A DNA stretch of 64,000 bases, from contig NC_013799.1 of NCBI RefSeq assembly GCF_000010785.1, positions 682,001-746,000 of the forward strand, read 5' to 3'. The notes beneath the pieces were generated by a model. The model was not told where the DNA came from, searched no databases, and was given only the letters and a program-made list of their open reading frames with translations. Below, in pieces: positions 20,265 to 29,122 of the stretch. The translations under genes and the position numbers were made by a program. This DNA comes from Hydrogenobacter thermophilus TK-6 (GTDB lineage Bacteria; Aquificota; Aquificia; Aquificales; Aquificaceae). Numbering within the stretch: position 1 is the stretch's first letter; every line of letters starts with the position of its first letter.

Positions 20265-21470
20265 TTACCTTAAGAGACTTTTGAGTAGCACAAGGTAATC
20301 TTTAAGATGCCTTATAATCAAAAAGCGATGCTTTACCCTATTCCTTGCGTAAAATCCCATCCTTTCCCTAAGCTCTCTGTCTGAGAGAAGCTGCCTTGCT
20401 CTGTATGCAGTACCTTCTATGGTGTTTACCAGAAAGCCAGTTGTACCTTCTATAATCTGCCTTTTTATACCGCCTACATTGCCGCCTATAACAGGCTTTT
20501 GCTTCCACATGGCTTCGGAAACCACAAGTCCAAAGCCTTCCCTTATGGATTTTTGAAGGACTACCGTACTCGCACGCTGAAGTGCGTTTATCTCCAGATG
20601 GCTGTTGGGAGGAAGGTTTAGTACAAAAACATCCCTGTCATCCGCGGTGGCATTGAGCATCTCTCTGTAAACTTCTTCTCCTTCAGGATCGTCGCTGGCA
20701 TAAGAGCCAGCCAGTATAAGCTGGCATGCATACTTGCTTTTTACCATCCTGTAAGCCTGATAAACACCTATAGGGTCCTTGAGCCTATCAAACCTTGAAA
20801 CCTGCAAAAGTATGGGTCTTTGTGGGTCTATGCCAAACTTTTCCAGAGTTTGCAGGATAAAATCTCTGTCCAGCTCTATATTTTTGGGGTGAAGGGGGTC
20901 TATGGAAGGAGGGATTATGTAAGCAGGCACCTGGAGTTTCTGGTAAACAAACTCTGGTATGTGAAATACCGTAGCATCGTAAGCATTTACGAAAAGCTCT
21001 ATAAAGTCCCAAGCTTTGGGGTCGGGCGTTGATGTATCTATATGACAGCGCCATACCCACTTTTGGTGCTTTTGCTTGTTTATCACCATGCCCATAGGCT
21101 GAGGGTCGTGTATGAAGACTACATGGTAGGTTTCTGTCTTTATACTGTTCAGGTTCTCGTAAGTGGTCCTCAGATATGTAGCCACTTCATGGCTCTCTAT
21201 TCTGGAAAAACCGGGAAGGTGAAGCATGTTGTGGAGCTTTTTGGTAAAGCGAAAAAACTCCTCCGAACCCTTAAAAACCTCCCAGTGGGTCTCTATGCCT
21301 AAGGCGTTCATAAGTGGTACAAGCCTTGAAAGTATCTCTGCAACACCTCCACCTTCTCTTGTGGAGTTTATATGAAGCACCTTAAGGTTTTTTAAACTGC
21401 TTGCAAGGAGTCTTAGCTCCTCAATTGTCTCTCCGTCCGCATACTGGGCGTAGTCCTCAAGGTTTATCAT
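20265..21470 (-). CDS. treT: GT4 trehalose synthase (TreT-like glycosyltransferase)
   Basis: Family 4 glycosyltransferase resembling trehalose glycosyltransferring synthase, which joins NDP-glucose and glucose. The N-terminal LKNLKVLHINSTREGGGVAEILSRLVPLM is diagnostic, and the donor site is SIREGFGLVVSEAMWKQKPVIGGNVGGI near the C-terminus. I start it at ATG 21470, which overlaps the upstream stop (ATGA). The open frame extends to 21581 but those residues are not family-like. From 21470 it is 401 aa. It sits with DUF5752 and an OtsA-OtsB fusion, so two trehalose routes may be co-transcribed. The substrate assignment is from family only. Confidence 0.87.
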   Translation of the reverse strand: MINLEDYAQYADGETIEELRLLASSLKNLKVLHINSTREGGGVAEILSRLVPLMNALGIETHWEVFKGSEEFFRFTKKLHNMLHLPGFSRIESHEVATYLRTTYENLNSIKTETYHVVFIHDPQPMGMVINKQKHQKWVWRCHIDTSTPDPKAWDFIELFVNAYDATVFHIPEFVYQKLQVPAYIIPPSIDPLHPKNIELDRDFILQTLEKFGIDPQRPILLQVSRFDRLKDPIGVYQAYRMVKSKYACQLILAGSYASDDPEGEEVYREMLNATADDRDVFVLNLPPNSHLEINALQRASTVVLQKSIREGFGLVVSEAMWKQKPVIGGNVGGIKRQIIEGTTGFLVNTIEGTAYRARQLLSDRELRERMGFYARNRVKHRFLIIRHLKDYLVLLKSLLR

Positions 21471-22084
21471 GCGCTCAGCACCTCTATAATAAGCTCCTTT
21501 ACCTCGTAAAGGTTCAAAGCGTAAACATCCAAGGCATCTATGGCTTCTGCCTTCTTGGCATAACCTTGACTGAGCAGCCACTCAGAGTAATCGTTTACAA
21601 GGCTTTTTTTATCTATTCTTGAAGTGATAAGGTGATAAAAAAGGGAAGAAATACCCAGGCTTTTTATGCCTTCCAGAAGCTCCTCAATGTTTGATGCGCA
21701 TTTGCTCGTATCTATCACCTCCCTGTACACGCTCATGAAGTAAAAGGGCTGGAGAGGTCTTTTTACTTTCTCCTCAGAGCTCTCCGAAAGGAGAGCTAAA
21801 ATGTCGTTTCTTAGAACCTCAAGATCATAGTAGCGCGTTGGGTCTATAGAAGATACCTTTTCCGCCAGCACCTCATAGCCGTTGGACGCGAGCCAGTAAG
21901 AAAAACTGTTAGGATAGTCGGTAGGTAAGTTGTGGTAATTGAAGAGATGGATGTAAAGATGATAAAGAAGACTTCCGCACGGCACAGCCCGAAGAGCTTG
22001 TATAAACTCCTGAAGGTTTTGTACCTTTATGCCTGTATAAACTGGCACCCAAACCTCTGTCTTAAAACAAAAGATATCAGCCAT
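21467..22084 (-). CDS. DUF5752-like protein with internal duplication, 205 aa
   Basis: The sequence contains two related halves: residues about 4-100 (FCFKTEVWVPVYTG, SLLYHLYIHLFNY, YSWLASNGYEVLAEK-like) and about 112-203 (FYFMSVYREVIDTS, SLFYHLITSR, YSEWLLSQGYAKKAE). Each half has a S-L-hydrophobic-Y-H-L helix and a W/YWL-x-x-x-GY segment. I believe this is the DUF5752 family, recalled as often sitting beside trehalose or glucan synthases; no reaction is known to me. It overlaps otsAB by 8 bp and treT by 4 bp, so it is translated with both. A regulatory or scaffold role in trehalose synthesis is inference. Confidence 0.7.
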   Translation of the reverse strand: MADIFCFKTEVWVPVYTGIKVQNLQEFIQALRAVPCGSLLYHLYIHLFNYHNLPTDYPNSFSYWLASNGYEVLAEKVSSIDPTRYYDLEVLRNDILALLSESSEEKVKRPLQPFYFMSVYREVIDTSKCASNIEELLEGIKSLGISSLFYHLITSRIDKKSLVNDYSEWLLSQGYAKKAEAIDALDVYALNLYEVKELIIEVLSA

Positions 22085-24251
22085 TTTCTACAAGATATTT
22101 TAATAGGTTTAGGGCATCTACCTGAGAGGCTAAATGATACCTGGCAAAGGAAGGAGCCACCCCCACTTTTATAGTTATAGCCTTCGGGGATAACGCTTTA
22201 AACATATCCTCGTCGGTAATGTCATCACCCATGGCCAGCACAAAATCACAGTTCTGGCAGAAAGATATGGCAGTTGTACCTTTATTTACACCTGCAGGAC
22301 GCACCTCAATTACTTTATTTCCCGTAAGTATGCTAAGCTCCGTATTGGCTATTAGAGCTTTAAGCTCATCCACCAGCTCTGCAACTCTGAGAGAGGCCAT
22401 CTCTGGGTCTGCGTTCCTGTAGTGAAAGGCTACGGTAAAATCCTTATCCTCTACAAAAGACTGAGGAAGTCTGTCCACATATGTATCCATGATGGTTCTT
22501 ACTTTCTCTTTGAGTTCACTTTGGATATTACACCTGCTATCCCAGTCTCTCTTTGGCTCCTTTACCCAACAGCCGTGCTCTGCAACAAGGGTTATAGGTA
22601 GATTCCCAAACCACAGATGCAGCTGCTCCTTTTTTCTACCTGATATTAGCACCACCTGCGTATTTTCCAGCATGCCCAGTAGATAAAGTATGTCCTTTAT
22701 CTCCTGAGTAGGTACAGCAAGCTGTGGCCTCTTTGCCAAAGGCACCAGCGTCCCGTCGTAGTCCACAAGAAGCAGCCTACTTTTGGCACTCCTAAACATG
22801 TCTTTAAGCTTGCGTGTGAGCCGGTCGCCGAGCTCCTTTGTCTTGAGCGTATCCCTTTTGGATGCTATCCCTTTAAGGGTTTCCAGAAACTCACTTCCCC
22901 ACTTTAACACATCGTACCTTTTGAGTCTGTCCTGCATAATTCTTAATCTGCTTTCCTGTTCTTCAGGAGGCATCTCAAGAGCAAGCTCTATCGCTTTTGA
23001 TAGCTCCTCTACTGAGTTGGGATTCACCACCAGCGCCTCACCCAGCTCTCTACTGCTCCCTGCAAACTCAGAAAGCACCAGAACACCCCTGAGGTCCCTT
23101 CGCGATGCTACAAACTCCTTTGCTATCAGGTTCATACCATCCTTTATAGGGGTCACCAGCAGTACATCGCTGGCTTTATAGTGTGCCACAAGGTCCTCCA
23201 CAGACAGGGACTTGTAGTGATATAGCACAGGCACCCACTCCACGGACCCAAAAGTGCCGTTTATCTGGGCAACTTTTTCCTCAATTTGGCGCTTCATACT
23301 TTGATACTGCTCCACCCCTTCCCTTGAAGGTACCACATTCAGAATAAGAACCACCTTCCCCCTCCAGTCTTCCCTCCTTCGCAAAAAGTCTTCAAAAGCT
23401 AAAAGCCTGTTGTATATGCCTTTTGTGTAATCAAGCCTATCTACGGAGAAAACTATTTTCTTATTACCCAGAGCCTGCTTTATAGCCTTTGTCTTCTTAC
23501 TAACGCCCTTTATAGAGTTGAAAAGCTCAAAATCTATACCCATCGGGAATGTATCCACCTTTAGCAGTCTGTCCAAATACACCAGCTCCCCCATACTGTG
23601 CTCTATGCCTAAGATTCTTGAGAGACTTCTAAGAAAATTAATCGTATACTCGTAGGTATGAAAGCCGATAAGGTCAGCTCCCAAGAGCCCCTCCAGAATC
23701 TCCCTCCTCCAAGGAAACTGAGCATATATCTCCGGAGGTGGGAAAGGTATGTGAAGAAAAAAGCCTATCTTTGCCTCCGGATGGACCTCCCTGAGCATGC
23801 CGGGCAGAAGCATAAGATGGTAGTCATGAATCCATATTTGAGTTTCTTTGCCCACTTCAAGGTTTTCTAGCAGGGTCTTCAGAAATATGCGGTTTACCTC
23901 TATGTAGCTCTCCCATGTGCTTTTTTCGTAGGTTGCGAGAGTAGGCATACTGTGAAAAAGAGGCCAAAGAGTCCTGTTGCAAAAGCCGTTGTAAAACTTG
24001 TTCATAATCTTCTCAGGCACATAAGCAGGCAAACACCTATGTTTATTGAGTAGGAGTTCCTTTATCTTCTGTACATCCTTTTTTCTTAAGTTGGAACCAC
24101 CCCAGCCCATCCACACCCAATCAGAGATGCGTGCCTTTTTGATAAAAGTCTCTATGCCTGATACCAATCCACCAGGACTCCTCTCAAACTTTACAGGGTC
24201 AAGACTCTTAACCGTTACAGGAAGCCTGTTGGCAATTACCACCAACCTCAT
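22077..24251 (-). CDS. otsAB: trehalose-6-phosphate synthase/phosphatase fusion (OtsA-OtsB)
   Basis: The N-terminal GT20 domain (about 1-465) has VIANRLPV, SPGGLVSGIE, WIHDYHLMLLPGMLR, FFLHIPFPPPE and VDRLDYTKGI. The C-terminal HAD trehalose-phosphatase domain (about 490-724) has LLLVDYDGTLVPLAKRP with the nucleophile Asp and MGDDITDEDMFKAL near the end. One 724-aa chain therefore makes trehalose from UDP- (or ADP-) glucose and glucose-6-phosphate. It starts at ATG 24251 behind TATACT with a 6-base gap, with no Shine-Dalgarno. It is the first gene of the trehalose operon. The usual separate otsA and otsB are fused here. Confidence 0.96.
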   Translation of the reverse strand: MRLVVIANRLPVTVKSLDPVKFERSPGGLVSGIETFIKKARISDWVWMGWGGSNLRKKDVQKIKELLLNKHRCLPAYVPEKIMNKFYNGFCNRTLWPLFHSMPTLATYEKSTWESYIEVNRIFLKTLLENLEVGKETQIWIHDYHLMLLPGMLREVHPEAKIGFFLHIPFPPPEIYAQFPWRREILEGLLGADLIGFHTYEYTINFLRSLSRILGIEHSMGELVYLDRLLKVDTFPMGIDFELFNSIKGVSKKTKAIKQALGNKKIVFSVDRLDYTKGIYNRLLAFEDFLRRREDWRGKVVLILNVVPSREGVEQYQSMKRQIEEKVAQINGTFGSVEWVPVLYHYKSLSVEDLVAHYKASDVLLVTPIKDGMNLIAKEFVASRRDLRGVLVLSEFAGSSRELGEALVVNPNSVEELSKAIELALEMPPEEQESRLRIMQDRLKRYDVLKWGSEFLETLKGIASKRDTLKTKELGDRLTRKLKDMFRSAKSRLLLVDYDGTLVPLAKRPQLAVPTQEIKDILYLLGMLENTQVVLISGRKKEQLHLWFGNLPITLVAEHGCWVKEPKRDWDSRCNIQSELKEKVRTIMDTYVDRLPQSFVEDKDFTVAFHYRNADPEMASLRVAELVDELKALIANTELSILTGNKVIEVRPAGVNKGTTAISFCQNCDFVLAMGDDITDEDMFKALSPKAITIKVGVAPSFARYHLASQVDALNLLKYLVENG

Positions 24252-24257
24252 GCCATA

Positions 24258-24263
24258 AGTATA
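24258..24263 (-). promoter_or_regulatory. -10 box of the trehalose operon (leaderless type)
   Basis: TATACT on the minus strand ends 6 bases before the otsAB ATG (24251). Transcription would start at or just inside the start codon. It faces the opposite-direction TATAAT at 24278-24283, only 14 bp away, so the two promoters probably compete for polymerase. Confidence 0.5.
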
Positions 24264-24277
24264 GCATAGAGGTGCGG

Positions 24278-24283
24278 TATAAT
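24278..24283 (+). promoter_or_regulatory. -10 box of the 24290 gene (leaderless type)
   Basis: A perfect TATAAT ends 6 bases before ATG 24290 (or 15 bases before ATG 24299). No Shine-Dalgarno and no convincing -35. Confidence 0.5.
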
Positions 24284-24289
24284 TACCGT

Positions 24290-24655
24290 ATGGTCTACAT
24301 GTTGATGTTTATGTTGTTTAGTGTTGGCTTTTCTAATGAGGTGGAAAAGATAATGAGTAAGAATGTCTTTCCTCAACTTTCCAAGGTGGGAGGGGATGCT
24401 CAGAAACAGCCATTGGGGTATGTAAAGGTGGGCAAAAGAGGTTATGTATTTTACGAGGATCAGGGGAAGTTAAGGCGTGTACCTTTTGGGAGCAATATAC
24501 TAGACATAAGGGGGAGTAAGATGTATATAAAGGAGGATGGAAAGATAAAGGTGGAGGAGTTTAGGTTTGCCAGAAGGGGGGCTACCACAAATGCGCAACA
24601 GCCTCAGAACTTACCACCTTTGAGGGAACTTCTGGAGGGTGGCAAGAGCAACTGA
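24290..24655 (+). CDS. small exported protein, 121 aa, unknown function
   Basis: A Met-rich hydrophobic N-terminus ([15 protein letters not shown]) looks like a short signal peptide. It is followed by a basic, Gly/Lys-rich region ([24 protein letters not shown]) and a Gln/Pro/Leu-rich end. The middle part resembles small periplasmic proteins tied to pilus or secretion apparatus, but I cannot assign a family. The start is uncertain between ATG 24290 and ATG 24299; a GTG at 24272 lies upstream of the likely promoter and is rejected. Endonuclease V begins at its last base (TGATG). Confidence 0.6.
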   Translation: MVYMLMFMLFSVGFSNEVEKIMSKNVFPQLSKVGGDAQKQPLGYVKVGKRGYVFYEDQGKLRRVPFGSNILDIRGSKMYIKEDGKIKVEEFRFARRGATTNAQQPQNLPPLRELLEGGKSN

Positions 24656-25308
24656 TGGAGATAGAAGAGCTAAAAAAGATACAGCAGGAGTGTGCAAAAA
24701 AGGTAATTCAAAGGGACGATTTTGAAAAGCTTATCACTGTTGGTGGCATAGACCTCACCTTTGAAGACATAAAGAGCAATCCCACTAAAGCTTGGGCATC
24801 CATAGTAATAGTTGATATAAACACTCTAAAGCCTGTGTATGAGGATGTGGTAGAAGGCCTTGTGGACTTTCCTTACATACCTACCTTTTTGGCTTTCAGG
24901 GAGCTACCTCTTATGCTTGAACTTTACCAAAAGATAAAAATAAAACCTGATGTTTATTTTATAGATGGTCAGGGCGTAGCTCATCCCAGAGGGTGCGGTA
25001 TAGCCTCCCACTTTGGTGTAGCCACAAACAGCGTAAGCATTGGTGTGGCAAAGACCAAGCTCTTTGGCTACTACAAAGAGCCGGAAGAAAAGAGGGGAAG
25101 CTACTCTTATTTAACATATAAGGGCAGTATAGTGGGGGCTGTGCTGAGAACCAAAGACAGAACGGAGCCTGTTTATGTTTCTGTAGGGCACAGAATAAGC
25201 TTGAAAAAGGCTATTGAGCTTGTGCTAAGAACTTCCATTTATCGCATTCCTGAACCTACAAGGCTCGCACACAACCTCTTACAGAAGGTGAGAAAGCGCC
25301 TATATTAA
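24655..25308 (+). CDS. nfi: deoxyinosine 3'-endonuclease (endonuclease V)
   Basis: Endonuclease V nicks DNA 3' to deoxyinosine, the product of adenine deamination, which is frequent at high temperature. The catalytic Asp is in GGIDLTFE (about 31-38), the wedge/PYIP motif in [14 protein letters not shown], and the second catalytic block [23 protein letters not shown] is near 101-123. At 217 aa it is full length. It begins with ATG at the last base of the preceding gene. The next gene, a radical SAM/HhH protein, starts 6 bp after its stop; both probably act in DNA repair. Confidence 0.95.
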   Translation: MEIEELKKIQQECAKKVIQRDDFEKLITVGGIDLTFEDIKSNPTKAWASIVIVDINTLKPVYEDVVEGLVDFPYIPTFLAFRELPLMLELYQKIKIKPDVYFIDGQGVAHPRGCGIASHFGVATNSVSIGVAKTKLFGYYKEPEEKRGSYSYLTYKGSIVGAVLRTKDRTEPVYVSVGHRISLKKAIELVLRTSIYRIPEPTRLAHNLLQKVRKRLY

Positions 25309-25314
25309 AGCCTG

Positions 25315-26403
25315 ATGGGTGAAGAGCAAAAACTCCGCATCCTTTCCAGATTGACAGCTTTTGAAAGAGATGGAGACATAAATTTAGAGAGTTGCATATA
25401 TATGGCTTCTACGCCAAGAGGCAAAGTTCCAGTTCTCAAGGTTATGCAAACTACCATGTGCGATAAAAACTGCACCTACTGCGCCTTTAGAAGGGATAGA
25501 GACATAACTCCAAGGCTCTACATACCACCAGAAGAACTCGCAAAATCTTTTATGAAGCTCTACAATTCCAAGAAGGTAAAAGGTCTTTTCCTCTCATCGG
25601 GCATATTCGGACACTCTGAGTTCATCATGGAAAAGATGATAGATACAGTAAAAATTCTAAGGAGCAAGTATGACTTTAAGGGATATGTGCACTTGAAGCT
25701 TATGCCGGGCATATCCCTTCAGACGCTGGAAGAAGCGGTAAAGGTGGCGGATAGAGTTTCCATAAATATTGAAACATCAAAGGAAGAAAGGATAAAGAGG
25801 ATAGCTAAAGGTAAAAGCATATTGCAAGACATACTTCCCAAGATGGAGGCTGTGAATAAGCTACTGCAAAATTACAGAGACAAAAGTCAGATCACCCAGA
25901 TGATGGTGGGTGTTGATGGAGAAAAGGATGAGGAGATAATAAGAGCCGTTCACTTCCTAAACAGACACTACAGACTCAGCAGAATATACTTCAGCGCCTT
26001 CTTTCCTGTAAAAGGCACACCGCTGGAGAACAGACCTCCAGAAAGTCCTCTGCGTGAGTACAGGCTCTATCAGGTGGACTTTCTCATAAGGGACTACCAC
26101 TTTGAGCTTGAAGACCTAAAGAGAGTGCTGGTGGATGGCAACCTTCCCCTTGACAGAGACCCAAAGGAAGCCTGGGCGCAAGCAAACCCTGAGCTTTTCC
26201 CTGTTGAGCTAAACACAGCAGACTACCGTATCTTAATCAGGGTGCCCGGTATAGGAAGAGAAACCGCAAAAGAGATAATAAAGAGGCGCAGGGAGAAAAA
26301 ATTGGGATATCCTCAGGACCTGAAGGGTATAAGAAACCTCAAAAAGGTGCTCCAGTATACCACATTAAACGGAAGGTACTACGGGACTAAGAGCCTTTTT
26401 TGA
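25315..26403 (+). CDS. putative DNA modification/repair radical SAM protein with C-terminal HhH
   Basis: The radical SAM cluster motif C-x3-C-x2-C is CDKNCTYC (about residues 49-56). The C-terminus carries a helix-hairpin-helix DNA-binding element (ILIRVPGIGRETAKEII, about 304-320). This architecture matches the family named 'putative DNA modification/repair radical SAM protein' (TIGR03916 type), whose partner is often a uracil-DNA-glycosylase-like protein. No such partner is next to it here. ATG 25315 has no Shine-Dalgarno; TATATT at 25301-25306 ends 8 bases before it. It follows endonuclease V, supporting a repair role. The substrate is unknown. Confidence 0.85.
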   Translation: MGEEQKLRILSRLTAFERDGDINLESCIYMASTPRGKVPVLKVMQTTMCDKNCTYCAFRRDRDITPRLYIPPEELAKSFMKLYNSKKVKGLFLSSGIFGHSEFIMEKMIDTVKILRSKYDFKGYVHLKLMPGISLQTLEEAVKVADRVSINIETSKEERIKRIAKGKSILQDILPKMEAVNKLLQNYRDKSQITQMMVGVDGEKDEEIIRAVHFLNRHYRLSRIYFSAFFPVKGTPLENRPPESPLREYRLYQVDFLIRDYHFELEDLKRVLVDGNLPLDRDPKEAWAQANPELFPVELNTADYRILIRVPGIGRETAKEIIKRRREKKLGYPQDLKGIRNLKKVLQYTTLNGRYYGTKSLF

Positions 26404-27361
26404 AAAGTTCAGGCAGTTTAAGAAGGTACAGGTATATGCGCTTCCACCTGCTCCACTCTATGGATGGAAGGTTAGCACCGTAAGTGCCGTTGGCTTCAAG
26501 GTCGTTGGCAACACCGGATTTGGCCACCACTTGGACATTGTCGCCTATGCTCACATGGTCTGCCACGCCTACCTGACCAGCGAGAACCACATTCTTGCCA
26601 GTTTTTACACTTCCAGCAAGTCCAACTTGAGAGACAAAGATGTTGTTTTCCCCGATCTTACAGTTATGTCCTATCATCACCAGATTGTCTATCTTGGTGC
26701 CCCTGCCTATGATGGTCCTGTCTATAAGAGCCCTGTCTATGGTGGTGTTTGCACCTATTTCCACATCGTCTTCTATCACCACGCTACCTATATGATGGAG
26801 CTTTGTTATACCCTCTTTGCCAATGTAATATCCAAAACCATCCGCACCTATCACCGCACCGCTATGAATTCTCACCCTCTTACCTATAACACACCTGGGG
26901 TATATATGGACACCGCTGAATATAACCGTTTCATCACCTATGAGGCACTGATCGCCTATGTAGGAAAAAGGGTATATCTTCACATGGTTTCCGATTACAA
27001 CTTTATTGCCTATGTATGTAAATGGGGCTATGTAAACTCCTTCTCCTATAATAACCTCCTCACCTATGTAAGCTTTTTCAGAAACGCCAGAAGGATGCTC
27101 CTCAGGGTAAAAAATTCTCAAAAACATTGCCATGGCGTACTTTACATCCTCAACCACTACGCAGTTGGCATCTTGGACGGGAGTATGTACCACCAGTGCC
27201 ACTTGCTTTATATCTTTTACCCTTTCCACATCCCTTTTGCTTGAGCAAAACACCAGCGTCTTTGGTTTGGGATTCTCTACGGAAGACACACCTTCTATCT
27301 CAAAGTTTTTATCACCTTCCAGTCTGCCCCCCAAAAGCTTTGCTACATCTCCAAGCTTCAT
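26387..27361 (-). CDS. lpxD: UDP-3-O-(3-hydroxyacyl)glucosamine N-acyltransferase
   Basis: Third step of lipid A synthesis, adding the N-linked hydroxyacyl chain. The N-terminal uridine-binding domain (about 1-100, KLGDVAKLLGGRLEGD) is followed by a left-handed beta helix of hexapeptide repeats (about 105-290). The catalytic His lies in GSVVIEDDVEIGANTTID/LHHIG. At 324 aa it is normal length. It shares ATGA with the skp stop upstream, giving the usual skp-lpxD pair of outer-membrane biogenesis. It ends 17 bp inside the convergent radical SAM gene. Confidence 0.96.
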   Translation of the reverse strand: MKLGDVAKLLGGRLEGDKNFEIEGVSSVENPKPKTLVFCSSKRDVERVKDIKQVALVVHTPVQDANCVVVEDVKYAMAMFLRIFYPEEHPSGVSEKAYIGEEVIIGEGVYIAPFTYIGNKVVIGNHVKIYPFSYIGDQCLIGDETVIFSGVHIYPRCVIGKRVRIHSGAVIGADGFGYYIGKEGITKLHHIGSVVIEDDVEIGANTTIDRALIDRTIIGRGTKIDNLVMIGHNCKIGENNIFVSQVGLAGSVKTGKNVVLAGQVGVADHVSIGDNVQVVAKSGVANDLEANGTYGANLPSIEWSRWKRIYLYLLKLPELFKKGS

Positions 27362-27843
27362 TTACCTTGGTCTAAGCTCTTTATTATTAAGTCCGTTATA
27401 TCTATACCAGGATCCTTATAAACAAAGGCACTGCAATCAAGCACACCTGTGTATCCGTTTTTCTTGGCTATACTCTCCGCAACTCCTCTAACCTTGTTAA
27501 GTATGTCCTCCTCCAGCTTACTCTTTAACTCTACTATTTCCTTTTGAGCTTTTTGCTGGAGTTCTAAACCTTCCGCTTCAACCTTCTGGTACTCCTTTAT
27601 CTTCTCCTCTTTTGCCTTCTGACTTATGCCTTTGCTTTCTATCTGCTTTTTAAGCTCGTCAAGTTTCTTTTGCTTTTCATCCAGCTGCTTTTGGTAATCC
27701 TGAACCTTTTTTCTCAGTTGCTCCTGAGCCTGAGAGACAGATTTAGACTCGGAGAGTATTCTGTTTGGGTCCACACAGGCAAACTTCTGCTGTGCCATAG
27801 TGAGTCCACTAAAGAGCAGGCTTGCAAGGATGAGCTTTTTCAT
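27358..27843 (-). CDS. skp: periplasmic OmpH/Skp-family chaperone
   Basis: The product has a signal peptide MKKLILASLLFSGLTMA and then FACVDPNRILSES, the conserved start of Skp/OmpH. A long Lys/Glu/Gln-rich coiled coil (about 40-115) and a C-terminal beta segment (TGVLDCSAFVYKDPGIDITD) follow. Skp holds unfolded outer-membrane proteins in the periplasm. I chose ATG 27843 with AGGAGG at 27849-27854; the frame extends 14 codons further upstream but without support. It lies 19 bp after clpX and overlaps lpxD by 4 bp. Confidence 0.92.
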   Translation of the reverse strand: MKKLILASLLFSGLTMAQQKFACVDPNRILSESKSVSQAQEQLRKKVQDYQKQLDEKQKKLDELKKQIESKGISQKAKEEKIKEYQKVEAEGLELQQKAQKEIVELKSKLEEDILNKVRGVAESIAKKNGYTGVLDCSAFVYKDPGIDITDLIIKSLDQGK

Positions 27844-27862
27844 ACTATCCTCCTGTGGTTTA

Positions 27863-29110
27863 TTATACCGCTTCCTTATAAACATACTTGGGCTTTATTC
27901 TGTTTCTGACCACTTCCTCATCTATGATCACCTTTTTCACTCCCTTCATGGATGGTATTTCAAACATTACATCCGTCATGATCTCTTCCATTATGGCTCT
28001 TAGTCCCCTTGCACCCGTTTTCCTTTTGATGCTTTCTCTGGCTATCTCTATAAGAGCCTCTTGGGTAAACTCCAGATCCACATTATCCATCTCAAAGAGT
28101 TTTTTATACTGCTTGACTAAGGAGTTTTTCGGCTCTGTAAGTATTCTGACAAGGTCTTCTTCTGTAAGCTCATCCAGTACTGCTATCACTGGAAGTCTTC
28201 CAATAAATTCGGGTATAAGACCGAAATGTATAAGGTCATCCGGCTCCACAAGCTCAAGCACATTCATTTCCTTAAAAGCTCCCTTCACCTGAGATTCAAA
28301 ACCTATGGTGGACTTGCCAAGCCTGCGCTTTATTATGTCTTCAAGTCCTACAAAGGCTCCACCGCAAATAAAGAGTATGTCAGTGGTATCAACCTGTATA
28401 AACTCCTGATGCGGGTGTTTTCTACCACCCTGCGGTGGCACGTTGGCAACAGTCCCCTCCATGATCTTCAAAAGTGCCTGCTGAACACCTTCACCCGACA
28501 CATCTCTGGTTATGGAGGGATTTATGCCGGACTTTTTGGCTATCTTGTCTATTTCGTCTATATAAACTATGCCCATCTGAGCAAGCTTTACATCGTACCC
28601 ACAGTTTTGTAAAAGTCTGGTGAGGACATTTTCTACATCTTCGCCCACATACCCCGCTTCTGTTAGGCTTGTGGCATCCGCAATGGCAAAGGGAACATTG
28701 AGCAACTTAGCCAGGGTTTTTGCAAGAAGCGTTTTACCAGAACCTGTAGGTCCTATGAGAAGTATGTTGCTTTTTTCCACCTCAACATCGTCAAAGCCAA
28801 GCCCCATCTCTTTGGCTTTTACCCTCTTGTAATGGTTGTAAACGGCTACGGAAAGTATCCTCTTTGCCCTCTCCTGACCTACCACATACTCGTCAAGGAA
28901 GCTTTTGATCTTCTCGGGTTTTGGTATGCTTCCAAGACCATGATAAGTATGCTGTTTTTTCTGCTCCTTTATGACAGAATTGCAAGCTTCCACGCACCTA
29001 TCGCATATAAAGGTATCGTTGGGACCAGCTATAAGGACCAGAACTTCATCCTGCGACCTTCCACAGAAGGAGCATCGGTTTTTAGCATATGTTTTCATTC
29101 TATTACTCAC
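27863..29110 (-). CDS. clpX: ATP-dependent Clp protease ATP-binding subunit ClpX
   Basis: AAA+ unfoldase that feeds ClpP. The N-terminal zinc domain is CSFCGRSQ...CDRCVEAC (about 13-43), Walker A is [15 protein letters not shown] (about 119-133) and Walker B is [11 protein letters not shown]. The pore loop YVG (GYVGEDVE) and the ClpP-docking loop IGF (STIGFESQ) are present. I start it at GTG 29110, which has GGAG 7 bases upstream; ATG 29098 would remove four residues. It follows clpP by 12 bp, in the conserved order tig-clpP-clpX. Confidence 0.97.
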   Translation of the reverse strand: MSNRMKTYAKNRCSFCGRSQDEVLVLIAGPNDTFICDRCVEACNSVIKEQKKQHTYHGLGSIPKPEKIKSFLDEYVVGQERAKRILSVAVYNHYKRVKAKEMGLGFDDVEVEKSNILLIGPTGSGKTLLAKTLAKLLNVPFAIADATSLTEAGYVGEDVENVLTRLLQNCGYDVKLAQMGIVYIDEIDKIAKKSGINPSITRDVSGEGVQQALLKIMEGTVANVPPQGGRKHPHQEFIQVDTTDILFICGGAFVGLEDIIKRRLGKSTIGFESQVKGAFKEMNVLELVEPDDLIHFGLIPEFIGRLPVIAVLDELTEEDLVRILTEPKNSLVKQYKKLFEMDNVDLEFTQEALIEIARESIKRKTGARGLRAIMEEIMTDVMFEIPSMKGVKKVIIDEEVVRNRIKPKYVYKEAV

Positions 29111-29122
29111 AATATATCTCCA

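Noticed and set aside
21471-21581. Upstream extension of the TreT-like gene
   Set aside because: Cys/Arg-rich sequence in another frame of the DUF5752-like gene; ATG 21470 is coupled to the upstream stop.
26531-27244. 237-codon open frame antisense to lpxD
   Set aside because: Produced by the periodic hexapeptide repeats of lpxD; composition (Tyr/His/Cys rich) is not protein-like.
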